A stretch of 64,000 nt of DNA from Sphaerimonospora thailandensis (GTDB taxonomy: Bacteria; Actinomycetota; Actinomycetes; Streptosporangiales; Streptosporangiaceae). Within the stretch, counting starts at the first letter, position 1, and each line of letters begins with the position of its first letter. A program made the translations under genes and the position numbers. Under the pieces are notes generated by a model that was not told the origin of the DNA, ran no database searches, and was given only the letters and a program-made list of their open reading frames with translations. The stretch covers positions 124,001-188,000 of the forward strand of contig NZ_BOOG01000007.1 of assembly GCF_016863115.1 (NCBI RefSeq). Reading direction: 5' to 3'. Positions 46,080 through 55,104 of this stretch are shown here, piece after piece.

Positions 46080-47546
46080 ATGGCCGACCCGAAGGGTTTC
46101 CTGGCACACGGGCGCGAGCTGCCGGCCCGCCGCCCGGTCGACGTCCGCATCCGCGACTGGCGTGAGGTCTACGAGGACTTTCCCGCGGCCGCGCTGACCG
46201 CGCAGGCGTCCCGCTGCATGGACTGCGGCATCCCGTTCTGCCACAACGGCTGCCCGCTGGGGAACCTCATCCCCGAGTGGAACGATCTCGTCTACCGCGA
46301 CGACTGGCGCGAGGCGGCCGAGCGGCTGCACGCCACCAACAACTTCCCGGAGTTCACCGGCCGGCTGTGCCCGGCTCCGTGCGAGGCGGCGTGCGTCCTC
46401 GGCATCGACTCCGACCCGGTCACGATCAAGCGGGTCGAGGTCGAGATCATCGACCGGGCCTTCGCCGAGGGCTGGGTCACCCCGCGGCCGCCGGTCGTGA
46501 AGACCGGCCGCCGGGTGGCGGTGGTGGGCTCGGGCCCGGCCGGTCTGGCCGCCGCCCAGCAGCTCACCCGCGCCGGGCACGACGTGGTGGTGTTCGAGCG
46601 GGCCGACCGCGTCGGCGGCCTGCTCCGCTACGGCATCCCCGAGTTCAAGCTGGAAAAGCGCCACCTCGACCGCCGTCTCGCGCAGATGGCGGCCGAGGGC
46701 ACCCGGTTCCGCACCTCGGTCGACGTGGGAGTGGACGTCACCGCCGCGCGGCTCCGGGAGGAGTACGACGCCATCGTGCTCGCGGGCGGCGCCACGGCCT
46801 GGCGTGACCTGCCGGCGCCCGGGCGCGAGCTCGGAGGGATCCACCAGGCGATGGAGTACCTCCCGCCGGCCAACCGCGATCTGGACGCCTCGCCGATCTC
46901 CGCGTGCGGCAAGCACGTCGTGGTGATCGGAGGCGGCGACACCGGGGCCGACTGCGTCGGCACGGCGATCCGCCAGGGGGCCGCCTCGGTCACCCAGCTG
47001 GAGATCATGCCGGCGCCTCCGGCGTCCCGTACCGCCGGGCAGCCGTGGCCGACCTTCCCCATACTGTTCAAGATGGAGAGCGCGCACGAGGAGTTGGCGG
47101 CCGGCGGCGGCGAGCGGGTCTACGCCGTGTCCACCACCGAGTTCGTCGGCGACGCCGAAGGCGACGTCAGGGCGGTGCGCCTGGTCGGCGTCGAGGGCCC
47201 GGCCACCGGGTTCCGGCCGATCCCCGGCACCGAGCGGGAGATCCCGGCCGGGCTGGTCACGCTCGCCATGGGCTTCCTGGGCCCGGAGAAAGGGCCGCTG
47301 CTCACCGATCTGGCGGCGCTCACGCCGGGAGACTTCTTCGACGCGCGGGGTAATGTGGTCAGGGACGCCTCGTACGAAACCGCCGTCGAGGGCGTCTTCG
47401 TGGCGGGCGACATGGGCCGGGGGCAATCGTTGATCGTCTGGGCGATCGCGGAGGGCCGGTCGGCCGCCGCGGCCGTGGATCGGCGGCTCAGCGGTGGGAC
47501 CGTGCTGTCCGCCCCGATCCCGCCGACGGCCCGTCCACTGGTTTAG
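46080..47546 (+). CDS. gltD: Glutamate synthase small subunit
   Basis: A 488-residue flavoprotein that takes electrons from NADPH to GltB. Two cysteine clusters near the N-terminus (CMDCGIPFCHNGCP and CPAPCEAAC) bind 4Fe-4S centres. GSGPAGLAAAQQL binds FAD and GGGDTGADC binds NADPH. ATG 46080 has AAGGAGG, 15 bases after gltB. Confidence 0.97.
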   Translation: MADPKGFLAHGRELPARRPVDVRIRDWREVYEDFPAAALTAQASRCMDCGIPFCHNGCPLGNLIPEWNDLVYRDDWREAAERLHATNNFPEFTGRLCPAPCEAACVLGIDSDPVTIKRVEVEIIDRAFAEGWVTPRPPVVKTGRRVAVVGSGPAGLAAAQQLTRAGHDVVVFERADRVGGLLRYGIPEFKLEKRHLDRRLAQMAAEGTRFRTSVDVGVDVTAARLREEYDAIVLAGGATAWRDLPAPGRELGGIHQAMEYLPPANRDLDASPISACGKHVVVIGGGDTGADCVGTAIRQGAASVTQLEIMPAPPASRTAGQPWPTFPILFKMESAHEELAAGGGERVYAVSTTEFVGDAEGDVRAVRLVGVEGPATGFRPIPGTEREIPAGLVTLAMGFLGPEKGPLLTDLAALTPGDFFDARGNVVRDASYETAVEGVFVAGDMGRGQSLIVWAIAEGRSAAAAVDRRLSGGTVLSAPIPPTARPLV

Positions 47547-47572
47547 CCCTAGAAAATAGGACATATTCAGGA

Positions 47573-47602
47573 TCAGGCAGTCGGGGGGGTCCGGCTGCCT
47601 GA
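47573..47602 (+). terminator. Hairpin downstream of gltBD
   Basis: TCAGGCAG (47573-47580) pairs with CTGCCTGA (47595-47602) around a G-rich loop, 26 bases after the gltD stop. No T run follows. It is a plausible but weak terminator. Confidence 0.45.
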
Positions 47603-47632
47603 AGGGTGCCGGAGCCGAAACGGGGGGAATCG

Positions 47633-49339
47633 GTGAACGCGCGCAGACGCCTCGGTGGGATGGCCGTCTCGTTGACGCTGGTGGGCGCCGTCGGCGCGGC
47701 GGCCTGCGCTCCGTCTGACCAGGCGGATCGCATGGCGGGCGCGGCCCAGCCCTCCGCCGGTCCGTCAAGCACGTCCAGCGCGTCGGAGTCCGGCCCGGCC
47801 ACCCAGGCCCGCCGATACCTGGTGTTCTACGCGGGCGGCGGCAAGGACGCCGCGACCCGCGCCGTGACGGCCGCCGGAGGCACCGTCGAGGGCCAGGACG
47901 ACCGGCTCGGCTATCTGGTGGTGCGCACCGGCTCACCGGAGCGGATCGGGGCCGATCCGGCCGTCGTCGGCGTCTCACTCGACCGGCCCATCGGCAGGGT
48001 CTCCGACGTTCCGGCTGCGGCGCCGGCCGCGCGTTCCGCCGCGCGTTCCGCCGCGCGGCGGCCGGGCACGGGGGAGCCGCTGGCGGGCCGCCAGTGGGAC
48101 ATGAAGATGATGGGCGCCACCGCCGACGGGTCGTACGGCAAGGCCAAGGGCAGCCACAAGGTGCTGGTGGGCATCATCGACACCGGCGTCGACGGCAACC
48201 ACCCAGACATCGCCCCGAACTTCAACCGCGAGCTCAGCCGCAACTTCGTCATGGACGAGCCGAACGACCCGAACGGCAAGAAGCTCGACGGCCCGTGCGA
48301 ACATCAGGGCTGCAAGGACCCGGCCGACGCGGACGACGACGGGCACGGCACGCACGTCGCCAGCACCATCGGCTCGCCGCTCAACGGCATCGGTATCGGC
48401 GGGGTCGCCCCCGACGTGTCACTGGTCAACCTGAGGGCGGGCACCGACTCGGGCTTCTTCTTCCTCAAGCCGACCATGGACGCCCTGGCGTACGCCGGGG
48501 ACGTGGGCATCGACGTCGTCAACATGAGCTTCTACGTCGACCCGTGGGCGTTCAACTGCGCGAACAATCCGCAGGACTCGCCGGCTGAGCGCCTGGACCA
48601 GAAGGGCATCATCGAGGGCATGCGCCGGGCGGTCGCCTACGCCCGTTCGCGAAACGTGACGCTGATCACGGCGATCGGCAACAGCGGCACCGACCTCGGC
48701 AAGCCGCAGTCGGACGCGGGCAGCCCCAACTACCCCCTGGACAAGCAGCGCAACCGCAAGGTCGACAACACCTGCCTCAACGTCCCGGCAGAGCTCGACG
48801 GCGTCATCTCGGTCACGGCGGTCGGGCCGAGCGGCCGCAAGTCCGGCTTCTCCGACTACGGAATCGAGCAGGCCGACATCGCCGCGCCCGGCGGCGACCT
48901 GTTCGACGGCGGCACCGAGCTCAAGGGCGCGCGACGGGAGATCCTGGCCGCCGCCCCCGAAAGCGCGCTGCGGGCCAAGGGCTCGATCGGCAAGGACGGC
49001 CGGCCGAAGGACGCGTCCGTGATCCGCGACTGTCAGGGCGGCAAGTGCGCCTACTACCAGTACCTGGAGGGCACCTCGATGGCCGCCCCGCACGCCACCG
49101 GAGTGGCCGCGATCATCATCGGCCGGTTCGGCAAGCCGGGCAAGGGCGGGCTCCAGATGGACCCGGCGCAGGTCGAGAGGCTGCTGTACGCCTCGGCCGT
49201 ACAGCAGGCATGCCCGTCACCCCGGACCTACAAGTACGGCCCGGACGACACGCAGGTCTGCGAGGGGGACACCGCCAAGAACGGGTTCTTCGGCCACGGC
49301 GTGGTCAACGCCGCCCGCGCCGCCACCATCACCCAGTGA
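47633..49339 (+). CDS. Secreted subtilisin-family (S8) serine protease
   Basis: A 568-residue exported protease. The signal peptide at 1-25 ends in AAAC, a marginal lipobox. An I9-type propeptide (about 60-120, RYLVFYAGGG to VVGVSLDRPIG) follows. The catalytic domain has Asp183 (IIDTGVDGNH), His238 (DGHGTHVAS) and Ser482 (EGTSMAAPHATG), all intact. It lacks a C-terminal anchor. GTG 47633 follows a GGGGGG site. Substrates unknown. Confidence 0.94.
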   Translation: MNARRRLGGMAVSLTLVGAVGAAACAPSDQADRMAGAAQPSAGPSSTSSASESGPATQARRYLVFYAGGGKDAATRAVTAAGGTVEGQDDRLGYLVVRTGSPERIGADPAVVGVSLDRPIGRVSDVPAAAPAARSAARSAARRPGTGEPLAGRQWDMKMMGATADGSYGKAKGSHKVLVGIIDTGVDGNHPDIAPNFNRELSRNFVMDEPNDPNGKKLDGPCEHQGCKDPADADDDGHGTHVASTIGSPLNGIGIGGVAPDVSLVNLRAGTDSGFFFLKPTMDALAYAGDVGIDVVNMSFYVDPWAFNCANNPQDSPAERLDQKGIIEGMRRAVAYARSRNVTLITAIGNSGTDLGKPQSDAGSPNYPLDKQRNRKVDNTCLNVPAELDGVISVTAVGPSGRKSGFSDYGIEQADIAAPGGDLFDGGTELKGARREILAAAPESALRAKGSIGKDGRPKDASVIRDCQGGKCAYYQYLEGTSMAAPHATGVAAIIIGRFGKPGKGGLQMDPAQVERLLYASAVQQACPSPRTYKYGPDDTQVCEGDTAKNGFFGHGVVNAARAATITQ

Positions 49340-49352
49340 CAGCCCCCCACGC

Positions 49353-49373
49353 GTGATCTTGCGAATTCTCGCA
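49353..49373 (+). repeat. Plus-strand copy of the dispersed 21-bp element
   Basis: A 21-mer beginning GTGATCTTGCGA and ending TTCTCGCA, identical to the minus-strand copy at 24696-24716. It has an internal TGCGA-ATTC-TCGCA hairpin and lies 14 bases after the protease gene. Confidence 0.8.
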
Positions 49374-49462
49374 GCGGGGGAGGGGTGGGTGGGAGTGGGG
49401 AAAGCCCGGTGGGGGAGGACGGGGAGGAGTAGCGTGGTCATTGCAAGATGTGATGACGCCGC

Positions 49463-49506
49463 GCCGCCATTGGGCCGCCATTGGGCCGCCGCCGGGCCGC
49501 CATCGG
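49463..49506 (+). repeat. 11-bp tandem repeat upstream of pyk
   Basis: Four units of GCCGCCATTGG (49463, 49474, 49485, 49496; the first two identical, the others with one or two changes) in the protease-pyk gap. Purpose unknown; the unit length equals about one helical turn. Confidence 0.8.
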
Positions 49507-49604
49507 GCCGGATGGGTGAACTCCCTGGTGAAAGACCGTGAATACTCGGCGACGCCTGTGCCTGCTGTCACATGAAGTGGTCTGTACCAATTAGGGTAGT
49601 GCTT

Positions 49605-51035
49605 GTGAGTCGTCGAGCTAAGATCGTCTGTACCCTGGGCCCCGCATCCTCATCTCCCGAGCGCCTGCGCGAACTCATCCTCGCCGGCATGAATGTGGCC
49701 CGCTTCAACCTCTCACATGGCAGCCACGAGCTGCACAAGGAGGTTTTCGACCGGGTCAGGGCCGCCGCCGAGGAACTGGGACGCCCCGTCGGCGTCCTCG
49801 CCGACCTGCAGGGCCCCAAGATCCGCGTCGGCCGCTTCGCCTCCGGTCCGGTACGGCTCGGCTTCGGCGACGTCTTCACGATCACGACCGAGAGCGTGCC
49901 GGGGGACCGCGACATCGTCTCCACGACGTACGAGGGACTGCCCGGCGACGTCAGGCCCGGTGACACGGTGCTCGTCGACGACGGGCGCCTCAACCTGGAG
50001 GTGACCGCCGTGGACGGGCCGCGCGTGGTCACCCGAGTGATCATCGGTGGCATGATCTCCGACAACAAGGGCCTCAACCTTCCCGGGGTCGCCGTCAGCG
50101 CGCCCGCGCTCACCGAGAAGGACGAGACGGACCTGCGCTGGGCGCTGCGAACCGGGTTCGACCTGATCGCCCTGTCGTTCGTCCGGTCGCCGGACGACGC
50201 CCTGCTGGTCCAGAAGATCATGGATGAGGAGGGCGTCCGCCTGCCTCTCCTCGCCAAGATCGAGAAGCCGCAGGCCGTCGAGCACCTCGAGGAGATCGTC
50301 GACGCCTTCGACGGCGTCATGGTCGCGCGCGGCGACCTCGGTGTGGAGCTTCCGCTGGAACAGGTGCCGATCGTCCAGCGCCGGATCATCGAGCTGTGCC
50401 GTGAGAAGGCCCACCCGGTCATCGTGGCCACCCAGATGCTCGACTCGATGATGAACGCCCCGCGCCCGACCCGCGCCGAGGCCTCCGACGTCGCCTACGC
50501 CGTCATGGACGGCGCCGACGCGGTGATGCTGTCGGGTGAGACGTCGGTCGGCAACTACCCGGTCGACTCGGTGGCCACCATGCACCGCATCGCCATCGCA
50601 GCGGAGGGCACGACGCTGGAGGCCAAGCACACCCTGGAGCGCCTGCCGGAGACCACCGGCGGCGCGATCGCCCGCGCGGCCGCCGAGGTCGGCGCGATCG
50701 TCAAGGCCAAGGCCCTCGTGGCGTTCACCATGTCCGGTGAGACCGCCCGCCGCCTGGCCCGCTACCGCTCGCCGATCCCGCTGCTCGCGTTCACCTCCAA
50801 CCCGCAGGTGTGCGGCCAGCTCGCACTGACGTGGGGCGTGGAGACCTTCGAGGTCCCGTTCGTGCACCACACCGACGACATGGTCCGCCAGGTCGAGGCG
50901 TCGCTGCTGTCGCTCGGCCGCTGCGAGAAGGGCGACAAGGTGGTGATCGTCGCCGGCTCCCCGCCCGGCACGCACGGATCCACCAACGCCCTGCGGGTCC
51001 ACACCATCGGCTCGGCGGTCGCTCACCCCAGGTGA
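49605..51035 (+). CDS. pyk: Pyruvate kinase
   Basis: Converts PEP and ADP to pyruvate and ATP. The 476-residue protein has RRAKIVCTLGPASSS at the N-terminus, NLSHGSHE, DLQGPKIRVG, LLAKIEKPQAVEHL, VMVARGDLGVELP and the C-terminal allosteric domain. I place the start at GTG 49605. TAGGGT at 49592-49597 would be the -10 box of a leaderless transcript. An ATG at 49572 adds 11 residues not typical of the family. Confidence 0.95.
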   Translation: MSRRAKIVCTLGPASSSPERLRELILAGMNVARFNLSHGSHELHKEVFDRVRAAAEELGRPVGVLADLQGPKIRVGRFASGPVRLGFGDVFTITTESVPGDRDIVSTTYEGLPGDVRPGDTVLVDDGRLNLEVTAVDGPRVVTRVIIGGMISDNKGLNLPGVAVSAPALTEKDETDLRWALRTGFDLIALSFVRSPDDALLVQKIMDEEGVRLPLLAKIEKPQAVEHLEEIVDAFDGVMVARGDLGVELPLEQVPIVQRRIIELCREKAHPVIVATQMLDSMMNAPRPTRAEASDVAYAVMDGADAVMLSGETSVGNYPVDSVATMHRIAIAAEGTTLEAKHTLERLPETTGGAIARAAAEVGAIVKAKALVAFTMSGETARRLARYRSPIPLLAFTSNPQVCGQLALTWGVETFEVPFVHHTDDMVRQVEASLLSLGRCEKGDKVVIVAGSPPGTHGSTNALRVHTIGSAVAHPR

Positions 51036-51052
51036 ACACCATCAGGTAACTC

Positions 51053-51068
51053 CCAGGTAAACACCTGG
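51053..51068. promoter_or_regulatory. Inverted repeat upstream of the second ABC exporter
   Basis: CCAGGT AAAC ACCTGG is a perfect 6+6 inverted repeat 18 bases after pyk. CAGGT is also repeated directly at about 51029 and 51043. It could be an operator for the exporter genes or a weak terminator of pyk. Confidence 0.45.
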
Positions 51069-51176
51069 TATACCGAGCGGCGGAGGAAAACCTCTTGATG
51101 GTCGTCGTCTCCTGATAAAGCATGGCAGTGCCGGTTGTCCGATCCTGTCCATGCATTCGGGGGACGCTACGGGACG

Positions 51177-53033
51177 ATGCGCGAACAGCCCGGATCCAGA
51201 CCCGACGCTCGCCGCCTCTCGTGGCGCTCACTGTGGCGGTTACGGTCCTATCTGCGACCGTACGCCCGAATCCTGACCGTCTCGTGGATGGCCGCGTTCC
51301 TCGGCATCGCCGCCGGGACGGTCATCCCGCTGGTCGGCAAGGAGATCATCGACGGCCCGGTGGCGCATGGGGACCGCGGCGCGCTGCTCCCGCTCGGGCT
51401 GCTCGCGCTCGGCCTCGGCGTCGCCGAGGCCGTGCTCACCTTCGTACGCAGGTGGTCGCAGGCCGGGCCGGTGCTCGGCCTGGAGGCGGCGATCCGTGAC
51501 GATCTCTACCGCCATCTGCAGCGCCTGCCGATGAGCTTCCACGACGAGTGGCAGTCCGGGCAGCTCCTGTCGCGCGCGACGACGGACCTGTCCACCATCC
51601 GTCGCTTCCTGGGCTTCGGAGTGCTGTTCCTGATCATGAACATCCTCCAGCTCACCGCGGTCGTCATCGTGCTCCTTCGGACGTACTGGCCGCTCGGCCT
51701 GCTCGTCACGGCGTCGGCCGTGCCGGTCGTGGCGCTGTCGCTGCGGTTCGAGAAGCGGTACATCCGCGTCTCCCGCCAGGTGCAGGACCAGCAGGGCGAT
51801 CTGGCCACCCTGGTCGAGGAGGCGGCCGTCGGCATCCGCACGATCAAGGCGTTCGGCCGGCGCCGCCACCTGTACGGCGTGTTCGACGAGGCCGCGAGCG
51901 AGCTGCGCCGTACGGCACTGGGCAAGGTCCGGCTGTCATCACGATTCTTCACGTTCCTCGAGGTGATCCCCAACCTCACGCTGGCCATGGTGCTGCTGTT
52001 CGGCGCGGTGGCAGTGGGCGCGGGCGCCCTGACGCTCGGCACCCTCGTCGCGTTCACGACCTTCGTGCTGCAGCTCGTCTGGCCGGTCGCCTCGCTGGGC
52101 TACATCCTCGCGATGGGACAGGAGGCGATGACCGCGGCGGACCGAGTGACCGAGGTGCTGGACACCACCCCCGAAATCACCGACCCAGCGATCAGCGACC
52201 CGGCGATCACCGACACCCGCGTCGCGGGCGGGCCGTACGTCATCGAGCGGCAGGAGAAGCGGCGCCGGCGGCGATCTCGGGGGCGGGGACACCTGCGGTT
52301 CGAGGGGGTGGAGTTCCGGTTCCCCGGCGCCGACCGGTCCGTGCTGCGCGACGTCCGGCTCGAGGTGCGGCCGGGGGAGACCGTCGCCATCGTCGGGGCC
52401 ACCGGCTCGGGCAAGACGACGCTGACGTCCCTGGTGCCCAGGCTCCGCGACGTGACCGGCGGCCGGGTCACCATCGACGGGCGGGACGTGCGGGATCTGT
52501 CCCTCCCGACGCTGCGTGCGATGGTCGCCACCGCCTTCGAGGAGCCCACGCTGTTCTCGATGAGCGTGCGGGAGAACGTCACGCTGGGCCGCGCCGAAGC
52601 CACCGACCGGGAGATCCGGGAGGCCCTGGAGATCACCCAGGCCGCCTTCGTCCACGACCTGCCGTGGGGGCTCGACACCCGGATCGGCGAGCAGGGCATG
52701 TCGTTGTCGGGAGGCCAGCGACAGCGCCTGGCCCTGGCCCGGGCGATCCTCGCCGGGCCACGCGTCCTCGTGCTCGACGACACCCTGTCCGCGCTCGACG
52801 TGGAGACCGAGGCGCTGGTGGAGGAGGCGCTTCGGCGGGTCCTCGCCGACGCGACCGGCCTCATCGTCGCGCACCGGGCCTCGACCGTGCTGCTAGCCGA
52901 CCGGGTGGCGCTGCTCAGCGAGGGCGCCATCACCAGCGTGGGCCGGCACGCCGACCTGCTGTCGGCGGTGCCGGAGTATCGCGCGCTGCTGGCGCAGGAC
53001 GCCGATCTCGACCCCGAGGGGGTCCTGCGATGA
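51177..53033 (+). CDS. ABC exporter half-transporter with degenerate ATPase site
   Basis: A 618-residue transmembrane-ATPase fusion. Walker A VAIVGATGSGKTT and signature LSGGQRQR are consensus. The catalytic Glu is Asp (VLVLDDTLSALD), while the switch His remains (IVAHRAST). An unusual linker with repeated ITDPAISDPAITD and an Arg-rich run (EKRRRRRSRGRG) joins the two domains. It is the first half of a heterodimeric exporter. ATG 51177 is preferred to a TTG 42 bases upstream. Coupled by ATGA to its partner. Confidence 0.9.
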   Translation: MREQPGSRPDARRLSWRSLWRLRSYLRPYARILTVSWMAAFLGIAAGTVIPLVGKEIIDGPVAHGDRGALLPLGLLALGLGVAEAVLTFVRRWSQAGPVLGLEAAIRDDLYRHLQRLPMSFHDEWQSGQLLSRATTDLSTIRRFLGFGVLFLIMNILQLTAVVIVLLRTYWPLGLLVTASAVPVVALSLRFEKRYIRVSRQVQDQQGDLATLVEEAAVGIRTIKAFGRRRHLYGVFDEAASELRRTALGKVRLSSRFFTFLEVIPNLTLAMVLLFGAVAVGAGALTLGTLVAFTTFVLQLVWPVASLGYILAMGQEAMTAADRVTEVLDTTPEITDPAISDPAITDTRVAGGPYVIERQEKRRRRRSRGRGHLRFEGVEFRFPGADRSVLRDVRLEVRPGETVAIVGATGSGKTTLTSLVPRLRDVTGGRVTIDGRDVRDLSLPTLRAMVATAFEEPTLFSMSVRENVTLGRAEATDREIREALEITQAAFVHDLPWGLDTRIGEQGMSLSGGQRQRLALARAILAGPRVLVLDDTLSALDVETEALVEEALRRVLADATGLIVAHRASTVLLADRVALLSEGAITSVGRHADLLSAVPEYRALLAQDADLDPEGVLR

Positions 53034-54880
53034 GCGACTCCTGGCGGGGCGTGGCCGCCGAAGATCAGGACCAGGTGTCCGACAGCGTGACGCTGCTGCT
53101 GCGCACGCGGTCGCGGCGGCTGCTCGCCGACCTGCTGCGGCCGCATCGGAAGCGGATCGCGCTGCTGACCGCCGTGATCGTGCTGTCCAGCGCGGCCGGC
53201 CTGGCCCTGCCGTACCTGGTGAAGGCGGGCATCGACGACGGCATCCCCCCGGTGCTGGCCGGCCGCGGTCCGGGAACGCTGCTGACGATCATCGCGCTGG
53301 TCGTCGGGGCCGCGCTCGTCCAGGCGCTCACCCGGAAGGCGTTCCTCCAGATGTCCGGCCGGATCGGGCAGGACATCCTCCTGCAACTGCGCCGACGGGT
53401 CTTCGACCACTTCCAGCGGCTGTCACTGTCCTTCCACGAGAAGTACACATCGGGCCGGGTGATCTCCCGGCTCACCTCGGATGTCGAGGCGATCGGCGAG
53501 CTGCTCGACTCGGGCTTCGACGGCCTCGTCACCGCCGTGCTCACCCTGTGCGGCACCGCCGTCATGCTGCTCGTGCTCGACGTCCGCCTCGGCCTGGTGG
53601 CGCTGCTGCCGCTGCCGGTCCTGCTGCTGTTCACCCGATGGTTCCGGCGGCAGTCGAGCGTCGCCTATCGCAGGACCCGCCAGGCCGTGGCGCTGGTCAT
53701 CGTCCACTTCGTCGAGTCGATGACCGGCATCCGCGCCGTACAGGCGTTCCGCAGGGAGCCGCGCAACCAGGAGATCTTCGAACGGCTCAACGCCGACTAC
53801 CGCGACGCCAACACGCGCAGCGCCCGCCTGGTCGCCGTGTTCATGCCGGGCATCAAGCTCATCGGCAACGTCACGGTGGCGGCCGTGCTGCTGTACGGCG
53901 GATGGCTCGCTCTGAACGGCACGGTGACGGTCGGGGTGCTCGCCGCGTTCCTGCTCTACCTCCGGCAGTTCTACGAGCCGATGCAGGAGATCAGTCAGTT
54001 CTACAACGCGCTGCAGTCGGCCGGCGCCGCGTTGGAGAAGCTGTCCGGCGTGCTGGAGGAGCGGCCCGAGGTCGCCGAGCCGCCGGTGCCGGTGCCGTTG
54101 CCGGCGCCGCTCGGCGGCGATCGAGGTGGGATCCGCGGCGGGGCCCGGGGCGGCCTGCGGTTCGACGCCGTCGAGTTCGGCTACGACGGCGGCCGGGCCG
54201 TACTGCCCCGGCTGGAGCTGGAGATCCCCGCCGGGCAGACCGTCGCCGTGGTCGGCACGACCGGCGCGGGCAAGACCACGCTGGCCAAGCTCATCGCCAG
54301 GTTCTACGATCCGGTGGCCGGGCGGATCCTGCTCGACGGCGTGGACCTGCGTGATCTCGACGAGGCCGAGTTGCGCCGCCACGTCGTCATGGTGACACAG
54401 GAGAACTTCCTGTTCACCGGCACGATCGCCGACAACATCAGGTTCGGGCGGCCGGATGCGCCGGCGGCGGCGGTCGTCGAAGCGGCCGAGGCCATCGGCG
54501 CGCACGCCTTCGTCTCCGCGCTTCCCGAGGGGTACGGCACGCAGGTCGGCAAGCGCGGCGGCCGGATGTCGGCGGGGCAGCGGCAACTGGTCGCGTTCGC
54601 CCGGGCGTTTCTCGCCGATCCGGCGGTGCTGATCCTCGACGAGGCCACCTCGAGCCTCGACGTGCCCAGTGAACGGCTCGTGCAGCGGGCGCTGCGCACG
54701 GTGCTGGCCGATCGCACGGCGCTGATCATCGCGCATCGGCTGTCGACGGTGGAGATCGCCGACCGGGTCCTCGTGATGGACGCCGGGCGGATCGTCGAGG
54801 ACGGGCCGCCGGAGCGTCTCATCGCCCGCTCCGGCAGATTCGCCCGCCTCCACAAGGCGTGGCTCGACAGCCTCGCCTGA
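53030..54880 (+). CDS. ABC exporter half-transporter with consensus ATPase site
   Basis: A 616-residue partner. Walker A VVGTTGAGKTT, signature MSAGQRQ, Walker B with catalytic Glu (VLILDEATSSLD) and switch His (IIAHRLST). Six helices lie in the first ~330 residues, with the SFHEKYTSGRVISRLTSD intracellular loop. Substrate unknown; multidrug-type and lipid exporters share this form. It is convergent with the tRNA gene. Confidence 0.93.
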   Translation: MSDSWRGVAAEDQDQVSDSVTLLLRTRSRRLLADLLRPHRKRIALLTAVIVLSSAAGLALPYLVKAGIDDGIPPVLAGRGPGTLLTIIALVVGAALVQALTRKAFLQMSGRIGQDILLQLRRRVFDHFQRLSLSFHEKYTSGRVISRLTSDVEAIGELLDSGFDGLVTAVLTLCGTAVMLLVLDVRLGLVALLPLPVLLLFTRWFRRQSSVAYRRTRQAVALVIVHFVESMTGIRAVQAFRREPRNQEIFERLNADYRDANTRSARLVAVFMPGIKLIGNVTVAAVLLYGGWLALNGTVTVGVLAAFLLYLRQFYEPMQEISQFYNALQSAGAALEKLSGVLEERPEVAEPPVPVPLPAPLGGDRGGIRGGARGGLRFDAVEFGYDGGRAVLPRLELEIPAGQTVAVVGTTGAGKTTLAKLIARFYDPVAGRILLDGVDLRDLDEAELRRHVVMVTQENFLFTGTIADNIRFGRPDAPAAAVVEAAEAIGAHAFVSALPEGYGTQVGKRGGRMSAGQRQLVAFARAFLADPAVLILDEATSSLDVPSERLVQRALRTVLADRTALIIAHRLSTVEIADRVLVMDAGRIVEDGPPERLIARSGRFARLHKAWLDSLA

Positions 54881-54909
54881 TCAACGCCGCGACTGATCGA
54901 GGCGAAAAG

Positions 54910-54984
54910 TGCCCCGGGTGGGACTCGAACCCACACTGTACGGGTTTTGAATCCGCTCCCTCATGCCAATTGGGGTACCGGGGC
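54910..54984 (-). tRNA. tRNA with CAA anticodon (Leu codon) and short variable arm
   Basis: Read on the minus strand, the acceptor GCCCCGG pairs perfectly with CCGGGGC before discriminator A. The T arm is GTGGG-TTCGAGT-CCCAC. The D arm CCCC...GAGGG has a loop with GG and only three good pairs. The anticodon loop TTCAAAA gives anticodon CAA, reading UUG leucine. The anticodon stem has a G-U and an A-C mismatch (GCGGA/CCCGT). The variable region is only five bases, whereas bacterial tRNA-Leu has a long arm. No CCA is encoded. It is certainly tRNA-like; its amino-acid identity is less sure. Confidence 0.82.
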
Positions 54985-54996
54985 TTCAATCCAGAC

Positions 54997-55002
54997 TTTA
55001 TA
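54997..55002 (-). promoter_or_regulatory. -10 box of the tRNA gene
   Basis: TATAAA on the minus strand, 13 bases upstream of the tRNA 5' end. It lies inside an inverted repeat ATCCAGA (54989-54995) / TCTGGAT (55009-55015). No clear -35 hexamer is seen. Confidence 0.5.
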
Positions 55003-55104
55003 TGGTCATCTGGATCCCGTCGCTTCGGAGCCTAGCGGATCGTTGATCGTCCGCACGACCCCTCGCGTGGTCCTAATCTAGCGGACATCGGTAACCTCTT
55101 GTGC

